The notes: generated from the sequence alone by a model not told the origin. Positions 15,735 through 27,455 are shown, counted from the first letter of the stretch. The stretch: 64,000 bases of DNA from Rhizobium sophoriradicis (GCF_003939025.1 NZ_RQIH01000017.1:83517-147516); one strand, 5' to 3'. Made by a program: numbers and translations.

Positions 15735-16727
15735 ATGAAAAAATCCCTTCTCACTCTTATTGCCGTGGCTGCCATGTCGACGACGGCGCTGGCCGCCGAT
15801 GTCAAGCCGGCGCTGGTTTACGGCACCGGCGGGAAGTTCGATAAGTCCTTCAACGAGGCAGCCTACAATGGCGCCGAGAAGTTCAAGGCCGAGACCGGCA
15901 TTGCCTATCGCGACTTCGAGCCGACGGGCGACACCCAGGGCGAACAGGCCATCCGCAACTTCGCAAGCCGCGGCTTCAACCCCGTGGTCGCCGTTTCCTT
16001 CGCCTGGACTTCGGCCATTGAGAAGGTCGCAGCCGAATTCCCCGACACCAAGTTCATCATCGTCGACTCCGTCGTCGACAAGCCGAACGTCCGTTCGGTC
16101 GTCTACAAGGAAGAAGAAGGCTCCTATCTCGTCGGTATTCTCGCCGGCATGGCCTCCAAGACCGGTAAGGTCGGTTTCGTCGGCGGCATGGACATTCCGC
16201 TGATCCGCAAATTCGAATGCGGCTATGAGCAGGGCGCTCGCGCCGCCAAGGCCGACATCCAGGTTTTCCAGAACATGACCGGCACAACAGGTGCGGCCTG
16301 GAATGACCCGGTTCGCGGCGGCGAGCTCACCAAGAACCAGATCGACCAGGGCGCCGACGTCATTTACGCGGCAGCCGGCGCCACCGGCCTCGGCGTTCTG
16401 CAGACCGCCGCCGACAACAAGAAGCTGTCGATTGGCGTCGACTCCAACCAGAACCATCTGCATCCGGGCTCGGTGCTGACTTCGATGGTCAAGCGCGTCG
16501 ACCTTGCCGTCTACAACGCCTTCACCGACACGAAGAACGACAAGTTCACCGGCGGCGTCCAGGCGCTCGGCGTCAAGGAAGATGGTGTCGGCGCCGCGAT
16601 CGACGACAACAACAAGTCGCTGATCACGCCGGAAATGCAGGCTGCCGTTGACAAGGCCAAGGCCGATATCATCGCCGGAACTGTCAAGGTTCACGATTAC
16701 ACCTCGGACAATTCTTGCCCGAAGTGA
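15735..16727 (+). CDS. BMP-family nucleoside ABC transporter substrate-binding protein
   Basis: A 330-residue periplasmic binding protein of the basic membrane protein (Bmp/PnrA) family, which binds purine nucleosides. The signal peptide is MKKSLLTLIAVAAMSTTALA, cut before ADVKP; unlike many relatives it lacks a lipobox cysteine. Family blocks are VYGTGGKFDKSFNEAAY near residue 29 and the ligand-loop region GVDSNQNHLHPGSVLTSM. It is followed by a strong terminator-like hairpin, then the ATPase and permease genes. It supplies nucleosides to the salvage enzymes encoded downstream. Confidence 0.93.
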   Translation: MKKSLLTLIAVAAMSTTALAADVKPALVYGTGGKFDKSFNEAAYNGAEKFKAETGIAYRDFEPTGDTQGEQAIRNFASRGFNPVVAVSFAWTSAIEKVAAEFPDTKFIIVDSVVDKPNVRSVVYKEEEGSYLVGILAGMASKTGKVGFVGGMDIPLIRKFECGYEQGARAAKADIQVFQNMTGTTGAAWNDPVRGGELTKNQIDQGADVIYAAAGATGLGVLQTAADNKKLSIGVDSNQNHLHPGSVLTSMVKRVDLAVYNAFTDTKNDKFTGGVQALGVKEDGVGAAIDDNNKSLITPEMQAAVDKAKADIIAGTVKVHDYTSDNSCPK

Positions 16728-16759
16728 TCCGCGCCCTGATGTAATTGACGATTGAGATC

Positions 16760-16805
16760 GGGCGTATGGCGGAGGGGATTTTCGCCATACGCCCTTTTCT
16801 TATTT
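16760..16805 (+). terminator. strong intrinsic terminator between binding protein and ATPase
   Basis: A perfect 12-bp stem GGGCGTATGGCG / CGCCATACGCCC with an 11-base loop, followed by TTTTCTTATTT. It lies inside the transporter operon, so it probably acts as a partial terminator that gives more binding protein than pore. Its T-run runs up to the ribosome-binding site of the ATPase gene. Confidence 0.9.
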
Positions 16806-16815
16806 GGAGCCTGCT

Positions 16816-18327
<1,512 letters not shown>

Positions 18328-18334
18328 GGCCCTT

Positions 18335-19438
18335 ATGAGCACTGCTTCCGTTCCGCTACCAAACTGGATCAACTACGGCCTGATCCCGCTTCTGAACCTC
18401 ATCGTCGCCTTCCTGATCTCCGGCTTCGTCGTCTGGCTGATCGGCGAGAGCCCGCTTGCCGCCCTTTCCCTGCTTATCGAGGGTGCTTTTGGCAGCGGTG
18501 AAGGCATAGGCTTCACACTCTATTATGCGACCAGCTTCATCTTCACCGGCCTTTCCGTTGCGGTGGCGATCCATGCCGGTCTCTTCAACATCGGCTCCGA
18601 AGGCCAGGCCTATATCGGCGGCCTCGGCTGCGCACTGGTGGCGCTGGCGCTCGACAATTACGTGCCCTGGTACGTGACGATGCCGGTCGCCATCGTCGGC
18701 GCCGGCATTTTGGGCGCAGCCTGGGCCTTCATTCCCGCTTTCCTCCAGGCCAAGCGCGGCAGCCACATCGTCATCACGACGATCATGTTCAACTATATCG
18801 CCGCCGCCCTCATGGTCTATCTGCTGGTGCACGTGCTGATCGTGCCGGGCAAGATGGCGCCGGAAACCCGCACCTTTCTCGAAGGCGGTCAGCTTCCTAA
18901 GCTCGGTTGGCTGATGACGATGTTCGGAGCCAAGCTCGGTGCCGCCCCGTTTAACGTCTCCTTCATCGTCGCCCTCTTTGCCGCCTGGTTTGTCTGGATC
19001 CTCATCTGGCGCACTAAGCTCGGCTTCGAGATGCGCACGCTGGGTGTAAGCTCGACAGCCGCCGACTATGCCGGCATTCCCTATGCGCGCATCGTCATCA
19101 TCGCCATGCTGCTTTCCGGCGCGCTGGCCGGCATGATGGCGCTCAATCCCGTCATGGGCTCTTCCGCCCGTCTGCAGGTGGAGTTCGTCGGCGGCGCCGG
19201 CTTCGTCGGCATCGCCGTCTCGCTGATGGGCCGCAACCATCCGCTCGGCATCATCCTGGCGGCGATCCTTTTCGGCACCCTCTATCAGGGTGGTGACTGG
19301 ATCTCTTTCGAAATGCCGAATATCACCCGTGAGATGATCCTCGTCATCCAGGGTCTGGTGATCCTCTTTGCCGGTGCGCTGGAATACATGTTCCGGCCGG
19401 TAATGGTGCACATCTACCAGCAGTTCAAGCCAGCCTGA
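18335..19438 (+). CDS. nucleoside ABC transporter permease (first subunit)
   Basis: A 367-residue inner-membrane permease of the BPD type 2 (RbsC/NupP-like) family with about 8-10 hydrophobic helices. Characteristic segments are AIHAGLFNIGSEGQAYIGG after the second helix and the cytoplasmic loop RTLGVSSTAADYAGI. The ATG at 18335 has GAGG five bases upstream. A TTG at 18317 overlaps the ATPase coding end and is rejected. Together with the next gene it forms the heterodimeric pore. Confidence 0.92.
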   Translation: MSTASVPLPNWINYGLIPLLNLIVAFLISGFVVWLIGESPLAALSLLIEGAFGSGEGIGFTLYYATSFIFTGLSVAVAIHAGLFNIGSEGQAYIGGLGCALVALALDNYVPWYVTMPVAIVGAGILGAAWAFIPAFLQAKRGSHIVITTIMFNYIAAALMVYLLVHVLIVPGKMAPETRTFLEGGQLPKLGWLMTMFGAKLGAAPFNVSFIVALFAAWFVWILIWRTKLGFEMRTLGVSSTAADYAGIPYARIVIIAMLLSGALAGMMALNPVMGSSARLQVEFVGGAGFVGIAVSLMGRNHPLGIILAAILFGTLYQGGDWISFEMPNITREMILVIQGLVILFAGALEYMFRPVMVHIYQQFKPA

Positions 19439-19448
19439 GGAGCGGACG

Positions 19449-20420
19449 ATGGATTACTACGAGATTTTCATCAACGTCCTGAGTTCGACGGTCCGGCTCT
19501 CCATCCCGCTGATCTTCACAGCACTCGCCGGCCTGTTTTCCGAGCGCGCGGGCGTTTTCGATATCGGCCTCGAAGGCAAGATGCTGGGCTCGGCCTTCGC
19601 CGCTGCCTGTGTGGCCTATCTCACCGGCTCGGCCTGGCTGGGGCTCGGCGCCGGCATCGTCTGCTCGGTGGCGCTGAGCCTGGTGCACGGCTTCGCCTCG
19701 ATCACCAACCGCGGCAATCAGATCGTTTCGGGCGTGGCGATCAATTTCTTCATCGCCGGCATCACCATCGTCCTCGGTCAGGCCTGGTTCGGCCAGGGCG
19801 GCCGCACGCCGCAGCTGCCGCCGGATGCGCGCTTCGCGCCGATCATTCTGCCGGGCGCCGATGCCATGCGTGACGTGCCGATCATCGGCCCGCTCTACGC
19901 CAATGTCATATCGGGCAACAATATCCTCACCTATCTCGCCTTCCTCGCCGTACCCTTCTCCTGGTGGGTGCTTTATCGCACGCGCTTCGGCCTCAGGCTT
20001 CGCGCCGTCGGCGAAAATCCGGGTGCGGTCGACACTGCGGGCATCTCGGTCGCCTGGCTACGCTACCGCGCCGTCATGTGCGCCGGCATCCTCTGCGGCT
20101 TTGCCGGCACCTATCTGGCGATCGCCCAGTCCGCCGCCTTCATCAAGGACATGTCGGCCGGCAAGGGCTATATCGCGCTCGCTGCTCTGGTTTTCGCCAA
20201 GTGGAAGCCGGTGCCTGTCATGTTCGCCTGTCTGCTCTTCGGCTTCCTCGATGCGCTGGCGAATTTCATGCAGGGCAAGCAGGTGCCGCTGATCGGCGCA
20301 GTGCCGGTCCAGGTCTTTCAGGCGCTGCCCTATGTCCTCACCTGCATCCTGCTTGCCGGCTTCATCGGCGTCGCAATCCCGCCGAAGGCCGGCGGCGTGC
20401 CCTATACGAAGGAACGTTGA
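19449..20420 (+). CDS. nucleoside ABC transporter permease (second subunit)
   Basis: A 323-residue BPD type 2 permease related to NupQ/YufQ. The FDIGLEGKMLGSAFAA block matches the N-terminal signature of this subunit, and the loop RAVGENPGAVDTAGI is the cytoplasmic coupling segment. GAGGAGCG precedes the ATG. It starts 10 bases after the first permease and ends 2 bases before cdd, so transport and cytidine deamination are translated from one mRNA. Confidence 0.93.
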   Translation: MDYYEIFINVLSSTVRLSIPLIFTALAGLFSERAGVFDIGLEGKMLGSAFAAACVAYLTGSAWLGLGAGIVCSVALSLVHGFASITNRGNQIVSGVAINFFIAGITIVLGQAWFGQGGRTPQLPPDARFAPIILPGADAMRDVPIIGPLYANVISGNNILTYLAFLAVPFSWWVLYRTRFGLRLRAVGENPGAVDTAGISVAWLRYRAVMCAGILCGFAGTYLAIAQSAAFIKDMSAGKGYIALAALVFAKWKPVPVMFACLLFGFLDALANFMQGKQVPLIGAVPVQVFQALPYVLTCILLAGFIGVAIPPKAGGVPYTKER

Positions 20421-20422
20421 TC

Positions 20423-20808
20423 ATGTCCCACGACCTGTTCGAAGCCGCGCGCGGCGCCATGGCCTTTGCCCATGCGCCCTATTCGAAATTTCCCGTCGGC
20501 GCGGCGATCCGGGCTGAGGACGGCAAGGTCTACACCGGCGCCAACATCGAAAACCTCTCCTTTCCGCAAGGCTGGTGCGCCGAGCCGACGGCAATCAGCG
20601 CCATGATCATGGGCGGGGCGAAGAAGATCGTCGAAATGGCTGTCATCGCCGAGAAGCTGCCGCTCTGCCCGCCCTGCGGCGGCTGCCGCCAGAAGATCTC
20701 CGAATTCGCTTCCAAGGACACGAAGATCTACCTTTGCGACGAGGCCGGCGTGCAGAAGACCATGACGATGGAAGAGCTTCTTCCCTTCAGCTTCGAGACG
20801 GAACTCGG

Positions 20809-20812
<4 letters not shown>
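20423..20812 (+). CDS. cdd: cytidine deaminase
   Basis: Homotetrameric zinc enzyme that turns cytidine and deoxycytidine into uridine and deoxyuridine. At 129 residues it is the standard short form. The zinc and catalytic residues are visible in CAEPTAI (Cys and catalytic Glu) and PPCGGC (two Cys). Substrate-binding residues lie in the TGANIENLSFPQG block. The start at 20423 follows the permease stop by 2 bases, and the stop overlaps the phosphorylase start by 4 bases (ATGA). Confidence 0.95.
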
Positions 20813-21597
<785 letters not shown>

Positions 21598-21609
<12 letters not shown>

Positions 21610-21710
21610 TTTTAGACCGGGTCGGCCTAAAATCTGAATCCGGTTCTACACTAATAGCGAGAGCATGATGTTGTCCGAAAACCGCTCACACTTTTCGGCA
21701 TCATGCTCTA
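21598..21710. repeat. RIME-type intergenic repeat, copy 2, inside the salvage operon
   Basis: This has the same two-palindrome structure as the copy at 11262-11375. It opens AGAACAGGATGATTTTAG, has its mid-point near 21650, and closes GCATCATGCTCTA. It overlaps the punA stop codon and ends just before the deoC ribosome-binding site (GAGGAA, 21711-21716), filling the only sizeable gap in the plus-strand operon. Confidence 0.8.
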
Positions 21711-21722
21711 GAGGAAGTGAAG

Positions 21723-22499
21723 ATGAATAGCCATTCCATCCGGGAAACGGCGGCGGTCGCCCTTTCCCTTCTCGATCTCACCAATCTGAAGGACGATTGC
21801 ACCGAGGCGCAGATCGAAGCGCTCTGCGCCCGCGCGCAGACGCCCTATGGCAATAGCGCTGCGATCTGCATCTGGCCGCGCTTCGTCGCCCAGGCCCGCA
21901 ATATCCTCGGCACCGGCCATGCCGTACGGATCGCCACCGTCGTCAATTTCCCGGCGGGCGAGATGGAAGTGGCCGATGTCGCCGCCGAAACCCGCGAGGC
22001 GATTGCCGACGGCGCCGACGAGATCGATCTGGTCATCCCCTACCGCACGTTCATATCAGGCAACGAGAAGGCGGTGACCGACATGGTCAAGGCGGTGCGC
22101 GCCGAATGCGTCGGCCCCGTTCTGCTGAAGGTCATCATCGAGACCGGCGAATTGAAAGAGGCGGCATTGATCCGCCGCGCCTCCGAACTTGCCATCGAAG
22201 CCGGCGCGGATTTCATCAAGACCTCCACCGGCAAGGTCGCCGTCAATGCGACGCTCGAAGCCGCCGACATCATGATCCGGGCCATTCGCGAAAGCGGACG
22301 CAAGGTCGGCTTCAAGCCGGCCGGCGGCATCGGCTCGGTGGCCGGTGCGGGCCTTTATCTCAGCCTTGCCGAAACCATCATGGCGCCGGATTGGGCGATG
22401 CCCTCGACCTTCCGCTTCGGGGCTTCCGGCCTGCTCGACGACATACTGGCGGTTCTGAGCGGAGCGCAACCGGCATCGGCGGCGGCGTCGGGCTATTGA
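21723..22499 (+). CDS. deoC: deoxyribose-phosphate aldolase
   Basis: Class I aldolase that cleaves 2-deoxyribose 5-phosphate to glyceraldehyde 3-phosphate and acetaldehyde. It has 258 residues. The catalytic set is visible at the expected spacing: Asp102 in EIDLVIP, Schiff-base Lys166 in FIKTSTGK and Lys198 in FKPAGGI. The ATG at 21723 is 6 bases from GAGGAA; a GTG two codons upstream overlaps that site. It ends one base before deoA. It completes deoxynucleoside breakdown into central metabolism. Confidence 0.95.
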   Translation: MNSHSIRETAAVALSLLDLTNLKDDCTEAQIEALCARAQTPYGNSAAICIWPRFVAQARNILGTGHAVRIATVVNFPAGEMEVADVAAETREAIADGADEIDLVIPYRTFISGNEKAVTDMVKAVRAECVGPVLLKVIIETGELKEAALIRRASELAIEAGADFIKTSTGKVAVNATLEAADIMIRAIRESGRKVGFKPAGGIGSVAGAGLYLSLAETIMAPDWAMPSTFRFGASGLLDDILAVLSGAQPASAAASGY

Positions 22500-22500
22500 G

Positions 22501-23808
22501 ATGATCCCGCAGGAGATCATCCGGCGTAAGCGCGACGGCGGCGAACTCGACGCCGCCGATATCCGGTCTTTCATCGATGCGCTTGCCGCCGGTCGATTGT
22601 CCGAAGGCCAGATCGGCGCCTTTGCCATGGCCGTCTGGTTCAAGGGCATGTCGCGCGAGGAGACCGTGGCCTTGACCCTGGCGATGGCCGATTCCGGCGA
22701 TCGGTTGCAATGGGCTGATATCAACCGTCCGATCGCCGACAAACATTCGACCGGAGGTGTCGGCGACAATGTTTCGCTGATGCTGGCGCCGATCGCCGCC
22801 GCCTGCGGCCTTGCCGTTCCGATGATATCGGGCCGCGGTCTCGGCCATACCGGCGGCACGCTAGATAAGCTCGAATCCATTCCCGGCTATATGATCACCC
22901 CGGATGCGGATCTGTTTCACCGGGTGGTCAAACAGGCAGGATGCGCCATCATCGGTCAGACCGGCGCCTTGGCGCCTGCCGACGGCAGGCTCTATGCCGT
23001 GCGCGATGTGACCGCCACCGTCGATTCCATTCCCTTGATCACCGCCTCCATCCTCTCCAAGAAACTTGCCGCCGGTCTTCAGACGCTGGTGCTCGATGTC
23101 AAGGTCGGCAACGGCGCCTTCATGGCTGAGCGCGATCAGGCGGAAATTCTGGCACGGTCGCTGGTCGAGGTGGCGAATGGCGCGGGCGTGAAGACCTCGG
23201 CACTGATCACCGACATGAACCAGCCGCTCGCCGATAGCGCCGGCAACGCCGTCGAGATGCGCAACTGCCTGGATTTCCTGGCCGGCAGGAAGGGGAATAC
23301 GCGGCTCGATACTGTCGTTCTTGCCTTCGCCGCCGAGATGCTGGAGAAATCGGGCGTTGCCGCTTCGCCTGAGGAAGGCGAGGCAATGGCGCGCCGGGCC
23401 CTGTCGTCGGGCAAGGCAGCCGAGATTTTTGCGCGCATGGTTTCCATGCTCGGCGGCCCGGCCGATCTCATCGAAACCCCGGACAAATACCTGGCCCGAG
23501 CGCCGGTCGAAATGCCTGTCGCAGCTAGCCGGTCCGGCTGGCTTGCCGCCTGCGACGCCCGCGGCATTGGTGTCAGCGTCATCGATCTCGGCGGCGGACG
23601 GCGTCACCCCGCGGATCGGATCGATCACCGCGTCGGTTTCTCCGAACTGCTGCCGCTCGGCACCCGCGTGAATGCCGGCGAGCCGATCGCCCTCGTTCAC
23701 GCCGCCGACGAAGCCGCGGCGGAGAGGGCAGCCGCAGCACTTGCCGCGCACTACAGCATCAGCGAGGACGAGCCGGCGCTGAACCCCGTCATTGCGGGTC
23801 GTATCTGA
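22501..23808 (+). CDS. deoA: thymidine phosphorylase
   Basis: Homodimeric enzyme that splits thymidine or deoxyuridine with phosphate into base and deoxyribose 1-phosphate. It has 435 residues. The phosphorylase signature SGRGLGHTGGTLDKLE is near 110-125, and KHSTGGVGDNVS, the phosphate-binding loop, is near 81-92. It starts one base after the deoC stop and is the last plus-strand gene of the salvage operon, converging on the aspartic-protease gene 6 bases away. Confidence 0.95.
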   Translation: MIPQEIIRRKRDGGELDAADIRSFIDALAAGRLSEGQIGAFAMAVWFKGMSREETVALTLAMADSGDRLQWADINRPIADKHSTGGVGDNVSLMLAPIAAACGLAVPMISGRGLGHTGGTLDKLESIPGYMITPDADLFHRVVKQAGCAIIGQTGALAPADGRLYAVRDVTATVDSIPLITASILSKKLAAGLQTLVLDVKVGNGAFMAERDQAEILARSLVEVANGAGVKTSALITDMNQPLADSAGNAVEMRNCLDFLAGRKGNTRLDTVVLAFAAEMLEKSGVAASPEEGEAMARRALSSGKAAEIFARMVSMLGGPADLIETPDKYLARAPVEMPVAASRSGWLAACDARGIGVSVIDLGGGRRHPADRIDHRVGFSELLPLGTRVNAGEPIALVHAADEAAAERAAAALAAHYSISEDEPALNPVIAGRI

Positions 23809-23814
23809 CGCTAT

Positions 23815-24348
23815 CTATTGCTTGAGGCTGAGCGAGCCGTCGGCGACGGAATAGGAGGCGAGCTTCTTCAGGAAGCTCATGCCGACCAGCGTCGTCGTCA
23901 GCGCTTCATCCCTAAGGACGAAGGCTTCGACATCCCGGACGCGGATGCCGCCGATTTCGATCCGGTCGAGTGTCACGTGCGCGGCCTTGGTCTGGCCGTT
24001 TGCGGTGTTTACGCCATAGCGGAAATCGAGCTGGTGGGCTGTGAAGCCCATCCGGCGCGCGAGCGTCTCGTTGAGCGCGACATAGGTGGCGCCGGTATCG
24101 ATCAGGCCTTGCACCGGCTTGCCGTTGATCTTGAAACTGCCGGTATAGTGGCCCTGCGCATCTGCCTGCAAGCGGATCACACGGCTGCCGGAGAGGGGTG
24201 CGGCGGCTGCGGGCATGCCGCTTTCGCTCGAGATGTAATTGGCGGAAAGAGTACCGGCGGGCTGTTGGCCGGTGCCGGCGAAGAAGGACGGCACTTGTGT
24301 GGCGAGCACCGCGGCGATGCTGGCGAATATGACGGTACGCACGAGCAT
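23815..24348 (-). CDS. retropepsin-like aspartic protease, membrane-anchored (TIGR02281 type)
   Basis: About 177 residues. A single hydrophobic N-terminal helix (about 4-24) anchors the protein and a periplasmic domain follows. It carries the aspartic-protease motif DTGA at 84-87 in GLIDTGATYVALNE, and the second conserved block LVGMSFLKKL near the C-terminus. It resembles the clan AA proteases common in alphaproteobacteria, which would act as dimers; substrate is unknown. In-frame ATGs at 24396 and 24384 are possible starts. They precede or overlap a hairpin (CCCCGC/GCGGGG, 24374-24390), so 24348, behind AGGAAGG, is preferred. Confidence 0.8.
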   Translation of the reverse strand: MLVRTVIFASIAAVLATQVPSFFAGTGQQPAGTLSANYISSESGMPAAAAPLSGSRVIRLQADAQGHYTGSFKINGKPVQGLIDTGATYVALNETLARRMGFTAHQLDFRYGVNTANGQTKAAHVTLDRIEIGGIRVRDVEAFVLRDEALTTTLVGMSFLKKLASYSVADGSLSLKQ

Positions 24349-24445
24349 GAAACAGAAATCCTTCCTGTATAAACCCCGCTTCATGCGGGGCCTCATGCTT
24401 CCAGATTGCTAAGCCGCAAGTGCTGATAAGTTGCTAATTGGGCAG

Positions 24446-24476
24446 GAAAACGGCCCGGGGCGAACCGCCGGGCCGT
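24446..24476 (-). terminator. intrinsic terminator of upp
   Basis: A perfect 9-bp stem ACGGCCCGG / CCGGGCCGT with a 9-base loop, followed on the minus strand by a T-run (TTTTCC). A run of A on the other side gives some bidirectional potential. It lies 34 bases beyond the upp stop. Confidence 0.85.
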
Positions 24477-24510
24477 AAAACTCTTTCGATTTGGTAAAGG
24501 AAGGCTGAAA

Positions 24511-25140
24511 TTACTTGGTGCCGTACATGCGGTCGCCGGCATCGCCGAGGCCGGGCACGATATAGCCTTTCTCGTTGAGGTGGCTGTCGATCGCCGCGGT
24601 GAAGACGGGAACGTCCGGATGCGCCGCGCGGAAATTTTTGATGCCTTCCGGGGCGGCAAGCAGACAGAGGAAGCGGATATTGTGGGCGCCGCGCTCCTTC
24701 AGCTTCTCGATCGCCGCGATCGAGGAGTTGCCGGTCGCCAGCATCGGATCGACGACGATGATCAGGCGCTCGGCCACATCTTCCGGCGCTTTGAAATAAT
24801 ATTCGACCGGCTGCAGCGTTTCGTGGTCGCGATAGACGCCGATATGAGAGACGCGGGCGGAAGGCACGAGATCGAGCATGCCTTCAAGCAGGCCATTGCC
24901 GGCACGCAGGATCGAGGCGAAGACCAGCTTCTTGCCTTCGAGGATCGGCGATTCGATGGTCTGCAGCGGCGTCTCGATCGTTTCCATCGTCAGCTCGAGG
25001 TCGCGGGTGACCTCGTAACAGAGCAGGGTGGAGATTTCGCGCAGCAGGCGCCGGAAACTTCCCGTCGATGTCTCCTTGCGCCGCATGATGGTGAGCTTGT
25101 GTTGCACAAGCGGATGATCGATGACCGTGACGCCGTCCAT
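24511..25140 (-). CDS. upp: uracil phosphoribosyltransferase
   Basis: Joins uracil to PRPP to make UMP, recovering the base released by pyrimidine nucleoside phosphorolysis. It has 209 residues, the standard length. The PRPP-binding motif is DPMLATGNS at 131-139, with ILRAGNGL near 78-85 and the uracil-binding YIVPGLGDAGDR block near the C-terminus. The ATG at 25140 begins MDGVTVIDHP as in relatives; one five codons upstream also fits the frame. It follows add by 129 bases on the same strand. Confidence 0.95.
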   Translation of the reverse strand: MDGVTVIDHPLVQHKLTIMRRKETSTGSFRRLLREISTLLCYEVTRDLELTMETIETPLQTIESPILEGKKLVFASILRAGNGLLEGMLDLVPSARVSHIGVYRDHETLQPVEYYFKAPEDVAERLIIVVDPMLATGNSSIAAIEKLKERGAHNIRFLCLLAAPEGIKNFRAAHPDVPVFTAAIDSHLNEKGYIVPGLGDAGDRMYGTK

Positions 25141-25269
25141 GGGGAAGCCTTTCATTCTTTCTATCGCATGTTTCTTTCACGGAAATTGGCCCGACCGCAA
25201 GAGTGCAGCCGAATTTGCGCCGGTCTTCCCCAACCTCCGGAGCCTTTCCCGTTTAGGAAGGTTCTGGCC

Positions 25270-26238
25270 TCAAAGGCGGGCGAGCAGCGCCTTCCGCGTC
25301 TCTCCGTCGACGAAGGCCGCTTCGATTGCGGTGCGCGTCATGGCGTCGATCTCCGCATCGCCGAAGCCGAAAACCTCAGCGGCAAGCGCATACTCGCGCT
25401 CGAGCGACGTATGGAAGAAAGGCGGATCATCAGAGCTGATCGTCACCTGCACCCCCGCTTCCTTCAACCGGCGCAGCGGGTGCGAAGCGAAATCGGGAAA
25501 GACCCGCAGTGCGATATTGGAGCCAGGGCAGACCTCAAGCACGGTGCCGAGATCGGCAAGCCGCTTTACCAGGTCGAGATCCTCGATGGCGCGCACGCCA
25601 TGGCCGATGCGCGCGGGGCGCACCGCGTCGAGCGCATCGGCGACGCTGAAGGCGCCGCAAACCTCGCCGGCATGGATGGTGAGCCCCAGGCCGGCATCGC
25701 GGGCGATATCGAAGGCTCTGATATAATCAGCGACGCGGCCCATGCGCTCTTCGCCGGCCAAGTTGAAGCCTGTTATCAATGGATTGCCGGCCTTGGCCGC
25801 ATATTCCGCCGCACCGATCACGCTCTCCGGGCCGAAATGCCGCTCGCCAGTGACGATCAGCCGGGCCTCGATGCCGCTCTTCTCCTTGGCGCGCCGGATG
25901 CCCTCGCAGACACCCGCTATATAGGCATCGGCGCCGAGCCCGATGCGCTTGCCGTGATCGGGCGACACGATGAGTTCGCTGTAGATCGTGTTGATGGCGG
26001 CCAGTTCATCGAGATAGGTTTCGGTCAGAAGCGCATAGTCTTCCTCAGTCTTGTAGACCTCAGAAACCCTGTCGTAGCATTCCAGGAAACTTGCGAAGTC
26101 ATGCCAGACATAGGCGCCGTCGCGAAGCGCCCCGCTGATGTCGATGCCATATTTCCGCGCCTGCGCCTCGGTCAAAGCTGGCGGCGCCGCGCCCTCCAGA
26201 TGGCAGTGCAGCTCCACCTTCTTCAAATGTGATGTCAC
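25270..26238 (-). CDS. add: adenosine deaminase
   Basis: Zinc hydrolase that converts adenosine and deoxyadenosine to inosine forms, which the downstream-encoded phosphorylase can split. It has 322 residues. The zinc ligands HCH are at 11-13, the catalytic block HAGE lies in the middle, and SSDDPPFF carries the final Asp pair. The start codon overlaps the deoB stop by four bases, so translation is coupled. It is one of three minus-strand salvage genes facing the plus-strand operon. Confidence 0.95.
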   Translation of the reverse strand: MTSHLKKVELHCHLEGAAPPALTEAQARKYGIDISGALRDGAYVWHDFASFLECYDRVSEVYKTEEDYALLTETYLDELAAINTIYSELIVSPDHGKRIGLGADAYIAGVCEGIRRAKEKSGIEARLIVTGERHFGPESVIGAAEYAAKAGNPLITGFNLAGEERMGRVADYIRAFDIARDAGLGLTIHAGEVCGAFSVADALDAVRPARIGHGVRAIEDLDLVKRLADLGTVLEVCPGSNIALRVFPDFASHPLRRLKEAGVQVTISSDDPPFFHTSLEREYALAAEVFGFGDAEIDAMTRTAIEAAFVDGETRKALLARL

Positions 26239-27455
26239 AGAAAACTCCTTCCGTGCGGCCCGGCCGGAATGCCGAGATGGCGCGCAATGCTTTCGCCGAT
26301 ATCGGCATAGGTGCGGCGTATGCCGATCGAACGCGAGCGGATGCCGGGGCCGTAGGCTATAACAGGCACGCGTTCGCGCGTATGGTCCGTGCCGCGCCAG
26401 GTCGGATCACAGCCATGATCGGCGGTGAGCACGACGAGGTCGCCGGGCTTCAGCTTCTTGTGCACATCCGGCAGGCGCGCATCAAAGGCTTCCAGGGCTG
26501 CGGCATAGCCCGGCACATCACGGCGATGGCCGTAATTCATGTCGAAATCGACGAAATTGGTGAAGACGAGATCGCCGTCGTTCGCCGCGTCAATCGCCGA
26601 CAGTGACGCATCCATCAGCGCCTCGTTGCCAGTCGCCTTGATGACGCGCGAAATTCCCTGATGGGCGAAGATATCGCCGATCTTCCCGACGGCATGCACG
26701 TGCCGGCCGTTCTGGAGCAGCCTGTCCAGCAATGTCGGTTCCGGCGGCAGCACCGAGAAGTCGCGCCGATTTCCGGTCCGCTGGAAGGTGGAAGCCGACA
26801 GGCCGATGAAGGGCCGGGCGATGACGCGGCCAATATTGTAGGGATCGACGAGGCCACGGGCGATACGGCAGAAGGTGAGCAGGCGTTCGAGACCGAAGTG
26901 TGCTTCGTGGGCGGCGACCTGGAAGACCGAATCCGACGAGGTGTAGCAGATCGGCTTGCCGGTGCGGATATGCTCTTCGCCGAGCCGGGCGATGATTTCG
27001 GTTCCGGAAGCATGGCAGTTGCCGAGAATGCCGGGGACATCGCCGTCTCTGCACAACGCCTCTATCAGCTCCGGCGGGAAGGCGTCGCCCTCCGTCGGGA
27101 AATAACCCCAGTCGAAATTGACCGGGGTTCCCGCGATCTCCCAATGGCCCGAGGGCGTGTCCTTGCCACGGGAGATTTCGTTGGCGGCGCCATAAACGCC
27201 GTAGACCTTTTCCGGAAGAGACATGCCGGCCGGAAACTGACCGGAGGCCGCGCGCGCAATATGCATCAGCCCAAGCTCGGACATATTCGGCAGGCGAAGC
27301 GGTCCGCTGCGTAGCCCGGCGCGATCGCCGGCTCCGGCGGCGCAGAATTCGGCGATATGGCCGAACGTATCGGCGCCTTCGTCGCCATAGGCGGCCGCAT
27401 CCGGCGCGCCGCCGACGCCGAAGGAATCCAGAACGAAAAGAAAGGCACGCGCCAT
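26235..27455 (-). CDS. deoB: phosphopentomutase
   Basis: Manganese enzyme of the alkaline phosphatase superfamily that interconverts (deoxy)ribose 1-phosphate and 5-phosphate, linking the phosphorylases to DeoC. It has 406 residues, the standard length. The metal-binding N-terminus has Asp10 in the DSFGVGG motif, the phospho-Thr region is KDTPSGHWEI, and DHGCDPTW gives the second metal site. The ATG at 27455 starts the conserved MARAFLFVLDS. The frame is open 62 codons further upstream but that stretch is not protein-like. Confidence 0.96.
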   Translation of the reverse strand: MARAFLFVLDSFGVGGAPDAAAYGDEGADTFGHIAEFCAAGAGDRAGLRSGPLRLPNMSELGLMHIARAASGQFPAGMSLPEKVYGVYGAANEISRGKDTPSGHWEIAGTPVNFDWGYFPTEGDAFPPELIEALCRDGDVPGILGNCHASGTEIIARLGEEHIRTGKPICYTSSDSVFQVAAHEAHFGLERLLTFCRIARGLVDPYNIGRVIARPFIGLSASTFQRTGNRRDFSVLPPEPTLLDRLLQNGRHVHAVGKIGDIFAHQGISRVIKATGNEALMDASLSAIDAANDGDLVFTNFVDFDMNYGHRRDVPGYAAALEAFDARLPDVHKKLKPGDLVVLTADHGCDPTWRGTDHTRERVPVIAYGPGIRSRSIGIRRTYADIGESIARHLGIPAGPHGRSFL

